Positions 1-8,342 of a stretch of DNA of 63,176 nt are shown here, piece by piece. The stretch is from positions 1 through 63,176 of the forward strand of contig JBAWZF010000014.1 of NCBI GenBank assembly GCA_037143175.1, read 5' to 3'. Below the pieces are notes generated by a model, which saw only the letters and a program-made list of their open reading frames with translations, was not told the origin of the DNA and did not search any database. How positions within the stretch are numbered: position 1 is the first letter of the stretch; the number at the start of each line of letters is the position of its first letter. The DNA comes from a bacterium. Lineage in GTDB: Bacteria; Verrucomicrobiota; Kiritimatiellia; CAIKKV01; CAITUY01. Position numbers and translations under genes: made by a program.

Positions 1-29
1 TTCTCAATGTATTTCTCTAGATCATCCAT
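1..29 (-). CDS. partial antitoxin gene, N-terminus only (runs off window)
   Basis: The reverse strand has an ATG at 29-27 preceded by a strong Shine-Dalgarno (ggaggt, six bases upstream), and then reads MDDLEKYIE before the window ends. This start resembles the N-termini of XRE-type antitoxins that follow HigB/RelE-like (Gp49) toxins. The gene directly upstream on the same strand is a toxin remnant of that family, which is the usual toxin-first order. Only nine residues are visible, so the helix-turn-helix domain is presumed, not seen. The gene may still be intact and act as an orphan antitoxin or autoregulator. Confidence 0.45.
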
Positions 30-33
30 GGCT

Positions 34-257
34 TTACCTCCGTCTTATGTGATCGGCTTTACGTTCCTCCGCCAGCCGAATCTCGGCGGGCGGTGGTTGA
101 CCAATTTCTTGAAATAGTTGGCCGGCACACGATCCAAATCCCGAACCACGCGCAGCACCCAGGCAATCTTTTGGACAGTTTTGTCCGGCAGATCGTCAAG
201 GTGCTCTTGAACGGGACAACGCCCTGTTGAAGTGGTGTAGAACTTGATTTCTCTTAT
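34..257 (-). pseudogene. RelE/HigB-like (Gp49 family) toxin remnant with internal deletion
   Basis: Reading the reverse strand from about 257 gives IREIKFYTTSTGRCPVQEHL, then DLPDKTVQKIAWVLRVVRDL and DRVPANYFKKLVN. This matches the N-terminal half of Gp49-type RelE/ParE toxins. The reading frame then runs into unrelated residues and a stop at 45. In the neighbouring frame the same DNA reads PPAEIRLAEERKADHIRRR and stops at 34, which matches the family C-terminus. The central part (about 40 residues including the catalytic strands) is therefore missing, with a frame change at the junction. No ATG is present at the expected start; an in-frame ATA sits there instead. The gene is almost certainly inactive. 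It lies five bases before the antitoxin start, as in an intact higBA operon. Confidence 0.72.
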
Positions 258-553
258 AAGCAGAAGTTACCATATATGTGAACATGATCAATCATCTTTT
301 TGATGACTTTTGCGAAACGAATACGGAACTTTAATTGCAATAAATCAAACAATGCAATCGGCTTAAGATGAAATGAATAATTTGAAAAGAATATTTCACG
401 CGGAACCGCGAAGGCGCAAAAGGGATTTTTTAAAAAAGCTTTCTTTTCGCGGACTTCGCGGCTTCGCATGATGAAATCTAATTCGGCATGAATTAAGGAA
501 AATGACAGGCATAAGGGCCAGATTGTCTGCAGGGATGGGGCAGAATCTACTGA
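258..553. other. intergenic region without a supported gene
   Basis: Between the toxin remnant and the methyltransferase gene there is an AT-rich stretch. It holds an imperfect inverted repeat (listed separately) and short open frames with no family resemblance and no ribosome binding site. No tRNA or terminator with a clear T-tract was found. Confidence 0.5.
391..477. repeat. imperfect inverted repeat (REP-like, GC-rich arms)
   Basis: The left arm begins atttcacgcggaaccgcgaa and the right arm, read on the other strand, begins atttcatcatgcgaagccgc, with related continuation on both sides and a spacer containing a run of T and A. The arms match at most positions but have a few insertions. The motif 'CGCGGA(a/c)-CGCGAAGG' resembles dispersed intergenic repeats that I recall from environmental bacterial genomes. 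Function is unknown; the arms could form an RNA hairpin. Confidence 0.5.
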
Positions 554-1420
554 TTATTGCCCTGCCTCCCATCGGGCAAAGAACCCGGTTGGCAGCACCC
601 GTTTACAGGCCGGATTTTTCATGACCATCGTTCCGGCATCGATCTTGCCGCCGAATCGATCAAGCCATGGAACCAGCAGATTCTTCATCAACGGCGGGGA
701 AAATCCCAATGTATGGCAGGTGAACAGGACGAAACGCGGACGATCCGACATCAGGGGCAGAAGGAGATCAAGTAAAGGCATCAGGTGTTCTTCCAGAATC
801 CATTTCTCGCCCCCAGGCCCTTTTCCATAACTCGGAGGATCAAAAATAATGGCGTCATATTTCCTCTCTCGCCGCCCTTCCCTCGCCACAAACTTTGTCA
901 CATCATCAGTTATCCACCGGATAGGAGCAGCCTTGAGCCCGCTGGCATCGGCATTCCGCCTCGCCCAGTCATTGATATCCTGGACCGCATCCACATGGCA
1001 CACCTCTGCCCCGGCCCGCGCCGCCTGAAGCGTCATCGCACCGGTATAAGCAAACAGATGAAGTACCCGGCACTGTGAGGGATCCGTCTTGACCTGCTCT
1101 GCCACCCAATCCCAGTGGCAGGTATGCTCCGGGAAAAGGCCCATATGCCCGAACCCCGTCGGTTTAATCATGAATGACAGATCATCCCACTTGAGCGGCC
1201 ACTGTGGTGGCGGCGGGCGGGTAAACGACCAATCCCCTCCCCCCGTAGTACTGCGATGGTAGACCCCGACGGCGTTTTTCCAAAGCTCAGGCCGCTCGGG
1301 ATGCCATAACGCCACCGGCGACGGACGGTTGAATACATACGACCCAAACCGCTCTAATCGTGCACCATTCCCCGCATCCAAAAATTCATAATCCGAAGTT
1401 GTTCGTGCCGCCAGTTCCAT
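554..1420 (-). CDS. class I SAM-dependent methyltransferase (RlmI/COG1092-like)
   Basis: This 288-residue protein is predicted to transfer a methyl group from S-adenosylmethionine, probably to rRNA. A Rossmann-type motif I appears as VLHLFAYTGAMTLQAARAGA near residues 119-138, followed by VDAVQDINDWARRNA (acidic motif II region) and the catalytic DPPSYGKGP motif near residue 195, which is typical of N- or C5-methylating RNA enzymes. The N-terminal 100 residues carry no recognisable PUA domain, so it is shorter than RlmI. It is transcribed alone and diverges from feoB. The exact substrate cannot be told from sequence. Confidence 0.8.
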   Translation of the reverse strand: MELAARTTSDYEFLDAGNGARLERFGSYVFNRPSPVALWHPERPELWKNAVGVYHRSTTGGGDWSFTRPPPPQWPLKWDDLSFMIKPTGFGHMGLFPEHTCHWDWVAEQVKTDPSQCRVLHLFAYTGAMTLQAARAGAEVCHVDAVQDINDWARRNADASGLKAAPIRWITDDVTKFVAREGRRERKYDAIIFDPPSYGKGPGGEKWILEEHLMPLLDLLLPLMSDRPRFVLFTCHTLGFSPPLMKNLLVPWLDRFGGKIDAGTMVMKNPACKRVLPTGFFARWEAGQ

Positions 1421-1479
1421 AAACCGCCTTATGCTGAGTTAAAAATGAATGACATCCGCCTGCGACAACAATTAACCCT

Positions 1480-1499
1480 ATTTGCGCTGGCAAGCAAAT
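1480..1499. promoter_or_regulatory. candidate operator: inverted repeat upstream of feoB
   Basis: ATTTGC (1480-1485) and GCAAAT (1494-1499) form a six-base palindrome with an eight-base spacer, about 30 bases before the FeoB start in the divergent region. Iron regulators bind palindromes in such places, but the repeat is short and matches no Fur or DtxR consensus that I can defend. Confidence 0.2.
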
Positions 1500-1530
1500 C
1501 ACCTCACTGGTAATATCCGAACCTTTACCA

Positions 1531-3537
1531 ATGAACAAGAACACTTTTTTAAAACTGATCGGCGCGGTTAACGCAAATGAATCCGGGGTTGAGCCCAAAG
1601 CCAATGCTCCCCTCGTCCTTCTGGTGGGGAACCCGAATGTTGGAAAAAGCGCCTTATTCAACAAACTTACGGGTCAATATGTGACCGTGTCCAATTATCC
1701 CGGCACCACCGTTGAAGTGTCCCATGGACATTGCAAGGAATTAGGCCTTGAAAGTGAAATTGTGGATACCCCCGGCATGTACAGCCTGTTACCCATTACC
1801 GACGAGGAACGGGTCGCCAGTGACATCCTCTTTTCCCCGCGGGTTTCAGTCGTGGCCCATGTTGTTGATGCAAAGAACCTTGATCGTATGCTCGGGCTCA
1901 CCCTCCAACTAATCGAGACCGGGCGGCCGGTGGTCCTCGTGCTGAACATGATGGATGAAGCACGCACCCTTGGAATTACCATTGACCATGCCAAACTCGC
2001 AGAGCGGCTCGGCATACCCATCATCCCCACCGTATCACTCACCGGAGAAGGCATCAGCAAACTCATTGCCCAACTCAAGACCCCGCCCCCCCTCTCCATG
2101 ATTAGAACCGAATGTGGCACCATCATTGAGCAGGCCATTATTTCGATCTCCAAACTCGTGTCTCCGGCCAGTGCAATCTCGCCCCGGACACGTGCCACAC
2201 TGCTTCTACAGAGCGATCTAAGGGAGCAGGAACGACTAGTCAAAGAAGTCGGCGAGAAAACGGCCTCAACTATTCTCGAAATCGTGGCATCAACCAAAGC
2301 TAAACTGAATCACTCTCCGCATTATTACGTCACGCTTTCCCTGCGGACACACACGGGCCAAATTCTAGAAGGCTGTGTCGTCATGCCCAACCTGGCCCCC
2401 ACCCACATGCGAAACTTTCTCAACCTTCTCTGTACCCAGCCTCTCACTGGCTACCCATTGGTCTTTATCGTCCTCTATTTCGGACTTTACCAGTTTGTCG
2501 GCCAGTTCGGAGCCGGCACCTGTGTGAATTTTCTAGAGAACAGTGTCTTTCGGTCCCACCTCATTCCATGGGTTATCCGTATTGTAGACGCGACCCATCC
2601 CTGGGCCCCTGTCCGCGATTTGCTGGTGGGTGAATATGGCATCCTGACATTAGGTTTTCGCTATGCCATTGCTATTATTTTTCCGATTGTCGGCTCCTTT
2701 TTCCTTTTCTTCGCCACGCTCGAGGATAGCGGCTATCTTCCGCGTCTAGCCCTGCTGGTGGACCGGGGGTTCAAGCGCATAGGCCTTAATGGCAGGGCGG
2801 TAATCCCCATGGTGCTCGGGTTTGGATGCGACACCATGGCTACTCTGGTCACCCGGACTCTTGAATCCACCCGCGAGCGACTGATCTGCACAATCCTGCT
2901 GGCACTGGCCATTCCCTGCTCTGCCCAGCTAGGCGTCATTATCGGATTACTATCCGGCCAGGGAGCCGCACTGGCCATCTGGGCCTTTGTCGTCACCGTC
3001 GTGATGCTCCTGACTGGCTGGCTGGCAGCCAAGTTGCTTCCCGGCGATCAGCCAATGTTTTACATGGAGCTCCCACCCCTGCGCCTCCCCACCATCGGGA
3101 ACGTCCTGATCAAAACCTATTCCCGCATGGTCTGGTACTTCCGCGAAATTCTCCCGATGTTCATCACTGCCAGTGTATTGATCTGGATCGGCCAGATTAC
3201 CGGCCTGTTCCAGCTCTTGATTAAAAACATAACCCCCCTCATCCGGGCACTGGGGCTTCCTGATGAGTCTGCTGTCGCCTTCCTATTCGGGTTCTTCCGG
3301 CGTGACTACGGGGCAGCCGGTCTCTATGACCTTCAAAAAACGGGCGTAATGACAGCCCATCAACTTACCGTGGCGGCCATTACCCTGACCCTGTTTCTCC
3401 CCTGTATCGCGCAATTCCTCGTCATGCAAAAGGAACGAGGCACCAAGGTGACCTTATGGATTTCGTTCGGGGTGCTGATCACCGCGTTTTCGGTCGGCTA
3501 TCTGACCCACATCGTATTAACCTGGATGCATTTTTAA
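1531..3537 (+). CDS. feoB: ferrous iron transporter FeoB
   Basis: FeoB carries Fe2+ across the inner membrane and is controlled by its N-terminal cytosolic G domain. All G motifs are visible: GNPNVGKS (33-40), the switch I region SNYPGTT (about 54-60), DTPG (79-82), NMMD (139-142) and SLTGEG near 169. A helical linker follows, then the membrane core from about residue 300. The core contains the conserved GFGCDTMATLV segment near residue 430 and a last transmembrane helix at the C-terminus. At 668 residues it is at the short end of the family. Its stop overlaps the start of the next gene (TAATG), so the three Feo genes appear to be one transcript. The start has only a weak ribosome binding site. 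Confidence 0.95.
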   Translation: MNKNTFLKLIGAVNANESGVEPKANAPLVLLVGNPNVGKSALFNKLTGQYVTVSNYPGTTVEVSHGHCKELGLESEIVDTPGMYSLLPITDEERVASDILFSPRVSVVAHVVDAKNLDRMLGLTLQLIETGRPVVLVLNMMDEARTLGITIDHAKLAERLGIPIIPTVSLTGEGISKLIAQLKTPPPLSMIRTECGTIIEQAIISISKLVSPASAISPRTRATLLLQSDLREQERLVKEVGEKTASTILEIVASTKAKLNHSPHYYVTLSLRTHTGQILEGCVVMPNLAPTHMRNFLNLLCTQPLTGYPLVFIVLYFGLYQFVGQFGAGTCVNFLENSVFRSHLIPWVIRIVDATHPWAPVRDLLVGEYGILTLGFRYAIAIIFPIVGSFFLFFATLEDSGYLPRLALLVDRGFKRIGLNGRAVIPMVLGFGCDTMATLVTRTLESTRERLICTILLALAIPCSAQLGVIIGLLSGQGAALAIWAFVVTVVMLLTGWLAAKLLPGDQPMFYMELPPLRLPTIGNVLIKTYSRMVWYFREILPMFITASVLIWIGQITGLFQLLIKNITPLIRALGLPDESAVAFLFGFFRRDYGAAGLYDLQKTGVMTAHQLTVAAITLTLFLPCIAQFLVMQKERGTKVTLWISFGVLITAFSVGYLTHIVLTWMHF

Positions 3538-3728
3538 TGAAATGTTCATATTGCCAACGCGAGTTTAATGATGAACAGGCAAAGGACGCCTGTCAGAGCT
3601 GTCCCTCAGGGGGCGGTTGCCATATGGTAAAGTGTCCGTATTGCGGCTATGAGTCACCTCGAGAACCGGGATTGATAAAAAAGATCAGGGCCCTCTTTAA
3701 AACGAATAGCAGGGAGAAGAAATCATGA
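3537..3728 (+). CDS. small Cys-rich zinc-ribbon protein of the Feo cluster
   Basis: This 63-residue protein has three cysteine clusters: CSYC near residue 3, CQSCPSGGGC in the middle and CPYCGYESPREP further on, followed by a basic tail. Proteins of this shape are often found beside FeoB and FeoA in anaerobic bacteria. Their role is unproven; they may bind iron or zinc and help FeoB, as FeoC does elsewhere. The start is the ATG that overlaps the FeoB stop codon. The longer frame upstream lies inside feoB. It ends in an ATGA overlap with the following gene. Confidence 0.8.
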   Translation: MKCSYCQREFNDEQAKDACQSCPSGGGCHMVKCPYCGYESPREPGLIKKIRALFKTNSREKKS

Positions 3729-4348
3729 ATGACCCCCGGATTGAAGAAGTACTTGAGGATCTTTATCTTCAGCAAGAACAGCACACACGCCCACCCCGTC
3801 CAGCCACTGACGAAACACTGCAAGCCGCCTTAAAGGCAGGCCTGATCACCCTGACCGCTGGCAAACCCGCCCTTACAGAAAACGGATTACAAGAAGGCCG
3901 GGATGTAGTTCGTCGCCATCGACTGGCCGAATGCCTACTCAAAGACGTGTTTCAAGTCACCGGAGAAGAGGCCGAGGAAGATGCCTGCCAGTTCGAACAT
4001 ATTTTAAGACCCGGACTGGAGGACAAAATCTGTACTCTCCTTGGCCATCCTCTCACCTGCCCTGATGGTCACCCGATTCCACGCGGGAACTGCTGCCGGA
4101 AAGCGGAGCAGGATCACGTCCAAGAGGTCGGACCGCTTTGCGATGGCCGCGCCGGACAGCGGGGAGTTGTGGCCTACCTGAGCACCCGTGACAACCGCGA
4201 AATCCAAAAACTGATGGCCATGGGCATCCTGCCTGGATCAGACATTTGCCTGATCCGCCTCTTCCCGTCCTATATCTTCGAAATCGGACAAAGCCAATTT
4301 ACGGTTGATCGCTCACTCGCGGAGAAAATTTTCGTGCACTGGCAATAA
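3725..4348 (+). CDS. DtxR-like / FeoA-domain fusion protein
   Basis: The protein has 207 residues. The N-terminal half resembles the DtxR/MntR metal-regulator family, including the dimerisation part VVRRHRLAECLLKDVF and the metal-site region QFEHILRPGLEDKICTLLG, followed by HP-x-TCPDGHPIPRG-x-CC. The C-terminal 70 residues form an FeoA-like SH3 domain (LSTRDNREIQKLMAMGILPG and IFEIGQSQFTVDRSLAEKIF). Between the first helix and the dimerisation helices only about 20 residues are present where DtxR has a helix-turn-helix of about 35, so DNA binding is doubtful. It may instead act on FeoB as an iron-sensing FeoA. It is translationally coupled to the zinc-ribbon gene. Confidence 0.82.
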   Translation: MNDPRIEEVLEDLYLQQEQHTRPPRPATDETLQAALKAGLITLTAGKPALTENGLQEGRDVVRRHRLAECLLKDVFQVTGEEAEEDACQFEHILRPGLEDKICTLLGHPLTCPDGHPIPRGNCCRKAEQDHVQEVGPLCDGRAGQRGVVAYLSTRDNREIQKLMAMGILPGSDICLIRLFPSYIFEIGQSQFTVDRSLAEKIFVHWQ

Positions 4349-4395
4349 TTGATCAGGAATACAGAAACCAGGATTCATAATAGAGGAAGCAGCTC

Positions 4396-5067
4396 ATGGC
4401 ATATACTATACACAAAACCGTTCACCCCCCGTCAATGTCCGGTAATTGGAATGATCCCGTTTGGAATCAGTCAGAAACGTTAAAAATAGCAGCCTTCCAC
4501 ACGAGAAGTTCAGCGCACAAACCTAGGGTCCAGGCCCGGCTCCTTTACGACACCAAGAACATTTACGTCCACTTCAAGGTTGCGGATCAATACGTTCGGA
4601 GTGTGACAACCCAACCGCAGGGATCGGTTTGTCAGGACAGCTGCGTTGAGTTCTTTTTTAAGCCAAAACCAGATCTGGGCTATTTGAACGTTGAAGCCAA
4701 CTGTGGTGGCACATTTTTATGTTCCTACATTGAAGATCATCGCCGCGTGCCAGGTGGTTTTGCAAAATACACTCCAATCGACCTGAACTGGCTATCTCAG
4801 ATCCACTGCCATCACACTCTGCCGGAAGTCGTGGAGCCCGAGATAACAGTGCCGCGCGAATGGCAACTGGAATATACCCTTCCCATCGAACTGATTGAAG
4901 CCTATACTGGGCCACTGGGAGACATTGCAGGGCAAACCTGGCAGGCGAATTTCTACAAATGTGGTGACAAAACCTCCCATCCCCATTGGGGGGCATGGGC
5001 TCCAATCGGCGAAGAGTTGAACTTTCATCAACCCGAAAAGTTTGCGCCCATTCACTTTCAAGCGTAA
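4396..5067 (+). CDS. CBM9-like (carbohydrate-binding family 9-like) protein
   Basis: This 223-residue protein matches the CBM9-like family of beta-sandwich modules. It has WNDPVWNQSETL near the start, RLLYDTKNIYVHFKVADQYV in the first sheet, DSCVEFFFKP in the middle and the typical ending HPHWGAWAPIGEELNFHQPE. No signal peptide is visible, so it is probably cytoplasmic or released in another way. A good ribosome binding site (gaggaag) lies 8-9 bases before the ATG. The following gene encodes an outer-membrane-like protein, but the two start separately. Binding to sugars is inferred from the family; the ligand is unknown. Confidence 0.78.
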   Translation: MAYTIHKTVHPPSMSGNWNDPVWNQSETLKIAAFHTRSSAHKPRVQARLLYDTKNIYVHFKVADQYVRSVTTQPQGSVCQDSCVEFFFKPKPDLGYLNVEANCGGTFLCSYIEDHRRVPGGFAKYTPIDLNWLSQIHCHHTLPEVVEPEITVPREWQLEYTLPIELIEAYTGPLGDIAGQTWQANFYKCGDKTSHPHWGAWAPIGEELNFHQPEKFAPIHFQA

Positions 5068-5143
5068 CGGCTTAAAAATTAATTATTCCAAGGGCAAAAA
5101 ACACCTTGAAACCTTACCCCACGAATCGCTAGTATCCCCATCT

Positions 5144-5905
5144 ATGAAAACCTACGCATACATTCTTACCGTTTTGGCTGCGGCCATGGTTAGCACCTAT
5201 ACGTTCGCCTCCGGAGCAGATTCTTCTGCTTATCAAGGCGCTCTCTTCAACGGCGATTCAACGAAATTTTATGATGCCGTGCATAGCGGGGGCCCCCGGC
5301 TCATCAGCGTTGGGGCCAGTGTGCAACAACAAAAGCGCGGCTTGGAATATAGCAGCGGGATGGCTGGTAGCGAACTGGAAGTCAATCACATGGCGGCCAT
5401 CCTTGGTCTAGATGTAACCCAATGGCTGACAGTCTATGGAGGGGTAGGCGGTGCTGACGTGACTCTCGGCAACCAGAATCTGGGCAGCGATAACAGCGAT
5501 TACAATGCTGAATGGCAAGTGGGTGGTCAGGTCCGCATGATGGATTTCATGGTGCTGGAACCTTGGAACGACATTGACCAATATTGGGTCGGTCTTGATC
5601 TGAATTCTTATTTCCGTAATACCACGGTTGACTCCAGGGGCGCGTCCGATAATTTGTCGGAAATTTTCACCTCATTGACCATGAGCTTCTACTCAAAGCC
5701 CGAAAAACCCGGCGCTTGGGATCGCATAGGGTTCTACATTGGTCCGGCCTTCTCTTCTCTTGATTTCGGCGATCAATCTGAGAGTCAATTGTTTGGGCTT
5801 ATCGGGGGGCTACAAATTAACCCCTCCGCTAACATCGGCATCAAATTGGAACTTCAAGAGTTCGACAAACTGGGAATGGGCGCGAGTGTTGCATTTCATT
5901 TCTGA
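5144..5905 (+). CDS. secreted or outer-membrane beta-barrel-like protein
   Basis: The product of 253 residues starts with a clear signal peptide (MKTYAYILTVLAAAMVSTYT, with cleavage probably after FA near residue 23). The rest alternates short hydrophobic and polar strands separated by Gly/Asn/Ser turns, for example WLTVYGGVGGADVTLG and IGFYIGPAFSSL, and ends in MGASVAFHF with a terminal Phe, as outer-membrane barrels do. I do not recognise a specific family. The chosen start gives the signal peptide; the open frame extends 34 codons upstream into the end of the CBM9-like gene. It converges on srkA with only six bases between the stops. Confidence 0.68.
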   Translation: MKTYAYILTVLAAAMVSTYTFASGADSSAYQGALFNGDSTKFYDAVHSGGPRLISVGASVQQQKRGLEYSSGMAGSELEVNHMAAILGLDVTQWLTVYGGVGGADVTLGNQNLGSDNSDYNAEWQVGGQVRMMDFMVLEPWNDIDQYWVGLDLNSYFRNTTVDSRGASDNLSEIFTSLTMSFYSKPEKPGAWDRIGFYIGPAFSSLDFGDQSESQLFGLIGGLQINPSANIGIKLELQEFDKLGMGASVAFHF

Positions 5906-5911
5906 TAACGC

Positions 5912-6889
5912 TCAGTCTATTCCCGCTTCAATTTCCTGACGTTGTTTTTCCAACTCGGCAATTTCCTGACGCCAGAATGCCTGACTGCCCCAGTCAGGCG
6001 ATAAACGTGCGAATCCCCCATCCGCCTTCTGCCTGGCACACCAGGCAGTAAAATGGATAAAATGCATGGCTCTCAAGGGTTCAATCAGTTTTAAGGTATC
6101 ATACGGAAACTCGCGAAAGGTCTCATACCCTTCAAGAAGAAGATCCAACTCCCCACGTGCCCGTGGAAGGCGGTCAGGTAAAATCATCCAGAGATCCTGA
6201 ACCGCAGGGCCAACGGCCATATCGTCAAAATCCAGCAGGTGATAGCCCTCCCCGGGGCGAAACAAGATATTACCACGGTGGCAATCCGCATGGAGCCGCA
6301 AGGTTTCCACCCCCTCAAATAGCGGACTGATATCCTTTACCAGAACGATCACACACTCTTCATAGGCACGCCGATACTGGGGTGATAGCGTGCCCGAGCG
6401 CAAAATAAAGTCGAGATGTGCCAGGGTGGAATGTTGCGGGTGAAGTTGGATTCGATCTTTGGGGAATCGACTACTCCCGACTACGTGCATTCTCCCAATC
6501 AGACGACCCAGCTGAATCCAGTCCTCCGTGGTGGGTTCATCCAAAGGGCGCCCACCCCGTTTCGGGAAGATCGCAAACCAGGTATCCCCGATTTTATGGA
6601 GCAATTGTCCATCCGCCCCGGGAATCGGCGGGACTACTGGTAACTCGGAGTCAGTGAGTTCCTTTAAAAAATCCAATTCATCCTGCAATGCCTCGAAACT
6701 CCAGCGCCCTGGCCGATAGAATTTTACAATCAGACACCCCCCGGCATCCAACCCCACCTCATACACGCGATTGATATAACTGTTAAGCGGACGGCACAGG
6801 TTACTGCATCGAATCTGATTTGCCTCCTCCACAGCATTAATCACAACGTCAGGAGTCAAATGGCTAAAATCAGGAATTTCAAGTGACAT
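5912..6889 (-). CDS. srkA: SrkA/YihE-type serine/threonine protein kinase
   Basis: This 325-residue protein has the length and motifs of stress response kinase A, which in Escherichia coli protects cells in stationary phase and opposes MazEF-type killing. The ATP-binding lysine lies in LIVKFYRPG (Lys 56), the catalytic loop is HADCHRGNIL near residue 203, and the metal-binding aspartate is in LLDFDDMAVGP. The ending resembles the E. coli protein. It is transcribed alone, just downstream of argH on the same strand. The start has no strong ribosome binding site but gives the expected N-terminus. Confidence 0.85.
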   Translation of the reverse strand: MSLEIPDFSHLTPDVVINAVEEANQIRCSNLCRPLNSYINRVYEVGLDAGGCLIVKFYRPGRWSFEALQDELDFLKELTDSELPVVPPIPGADGQLLHKIGDTWFAIFPKRGGRPLDEPTTEDWIQLGRLIGRMHVVGSSRFPKDRIQLHPQHSTLAHLDFILRSGTLSPQYRRAYEECVIVLVKDISPLFEGVETLRLHADCHRGNILFRPGEGYHLLDFDDMAVGPAVQDLWMILPDRLPRARGELDLLLEGYETFREFPYDTLKLIEPLRAMHFIHFTAWCARQKADGGFARLSPDWGSQAFWRQEIAELEKQRQEIEAGID

Positions 6890-6913
6890 AATAAAGCATT
6901 CGGTACTGTAACG

Positions 6914-8302
6914 TCAGACGATGGGATATTTAATCCCCATCAGTTTCGAGGCCATCCGGCAATGGTCAGCCCACTCTGCCTGTTTCCACTCATGACCAGC
7001 TTTGATCCGGGATTCATACCACCCGAAATCCAAGCCCATCGGAGCTCCGAGATGAGTCTTCTTCCGCACCGACTCTACAGCATCCATGGTCTCAAGCTCG
7101 CCCAGATTGGCTTTGATATAATGGTAGGCGTCACGGAAAGGCATACCCTGTCCAACTAATTCCAAGGCGCGATCGGTGGCGAATACACCTGACGAAAAGC
7201 CATGTAATAAGGCTTCTCGATTTACCTCCATACGCTCAATCATTGGCGGCAAAATGGCCAAACACCCGCGCGTCATGGAAAGCCCTTCCATAAATGGGCC
7301 CTTGGTTTCCTGTAAATCACGATTATACCCACTCGGCAAGCCTCGGGCGATGTCCAAAACCGCCATTTCGCAGGACATTACTCTCGCCACACGGGCACGA
7401 ACCAATTCGACGACATCAGGGTTATTCTTTTGAGGCATAATGCTACTCCCCGTGCCATATTCAACTGGCAGTGTAAAATAGCCAAACTCCGGCATTGTGT
7501 ACAGCATCAGATCTTGGGCCATCCTTGAGAGCGAAAGCATGACTTGCACCATCGCCTGGAGGATCAGCGATTCAATCTTGCCACGGGCATTATTCGCATA
7601 GAGCACGTTGTGTACAGGGCGACTAAAACCCAGTAATTGGGATGTCAGCGCACGGTCAATCGGGAGAGGGACACCATAGCTTGCTGCTGAGCCAAGCGGG
7701 CATTGGTCGTTCAGCTCATAAACCCCCATCAAAAGAGACACATCATCCAGCAAACTTTCAGCATGGGCTGAAGCCCACAAACCTACGGAACTCGGCATGG
7801 CGGGCTGCATATGGGTTCGCCCCACCATCGGCACCTCCACATGCCGCTGGGCAAATTTCACCAGTGTCCCGGCTAATGTTAAAACTTCCCCCACAATCTC
7901 AATCAGTTGCTCACGGGCGAATAGGCGCAAATCCAAAGCCACCTGATCATTCCGACTACGCCCTGTATGGATTTTCTTGCCCAGATCGCCTAATTTCGCA
8001 GTCAGAATTCTTTCTACGGCGAGATGCACGTCCTGATCATCCATAGAAATGAAAAACTGTCCGGATGCAGCACGCTGCATGATGGCCTTGAGTTCGCGTA
8101 TCACCGAACGTCGCTCGGAATCCGTAATGATTTTGGGCCGCACCGGCATACGGGAAAGCATCGTGGCATGGGCGGCAGACCCAATGCAGTCGGCCTGCAC
8201 TAAGGCTAAATCCAACTGAAGGTCGCTTCCCGCCGTAAAATCCAAAACAGAAGAATCGATTGCGCCAACGGTCGTTTTGCGTGTTGTATTACGAGATACC
8301 AT
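6914..8302 (-). CDS. argH: argininosuccinate lyase
   Basis: ArgH splits argininosuccinate into arginine and fumarate, the last step of arginine synthesis. It has the lyase-family signature GSSIMPQKNNPD near residue 287 and the substrate-binding HTGRSRNDQ near residue 114. It also has FTAGSDLQLDLALVQADC at the N-terminus, where most family members first show a WGGRF segment that is missing here. The length of 462 residues is normal. A ribosome binding site (aagga) precedes the ATG. No other arg gene is in the window. Confidence 0.92.
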   Translation of the reverse strand: MVSRNTTRKTTVGAIDSSVLDFTAGSDLQLDLALVQADCIGSAAHATMLSRMPVRPKIITDSERRSVIRELKAIMQRAASGQFFISMDDQDVHLAVERILTAKLGDLGKKIHTGRSRNDQVALDLRLFAREQLIEIVGEVLTLAGTLVKFAQRHVEVPMVGRTHMQPAMPSSVGLWASAHAESLLDDVSLLMGVYELNDQCPLGSAASYGVPLPIDRALTSQLLGFSRPVHNVLYANNARGKIESLILQAMVQVMLSLSRMAQDLMLYTMPEFGYFTLPVEYGTGSSIMPQKNNPDVVELVRARVARVMSCEMAVLDIARGLPSGYNRDLQETKGPFMEGLSMTRGCLAILPPMIERMEVNREALLHGFSSGVFATDRALELVGQGMPFRDAYHYIKANLGELETMDAVESVRKKTHLGAPMGLDFGWYESRIKAGHEWKQAEWADHCRMASKLMGIKYPIV

Positions 8303-8342
8303 ATAATGTCCTTCCCTTACTCTCTATTTTACCTTTGCAGGA

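Noticed and set aside
254-469. 71-residue open frame on the minus strand
   Set aside because: It spans the inverted repeat and the intergenic AT-rich DNA, has no ribosome binding site and no resemblance to a family.
785-1078. 97-residue plus-strand frame
   Set aside because: It lies wholly inside the methyltransferase gene on the other strand, whose motifs are clear.
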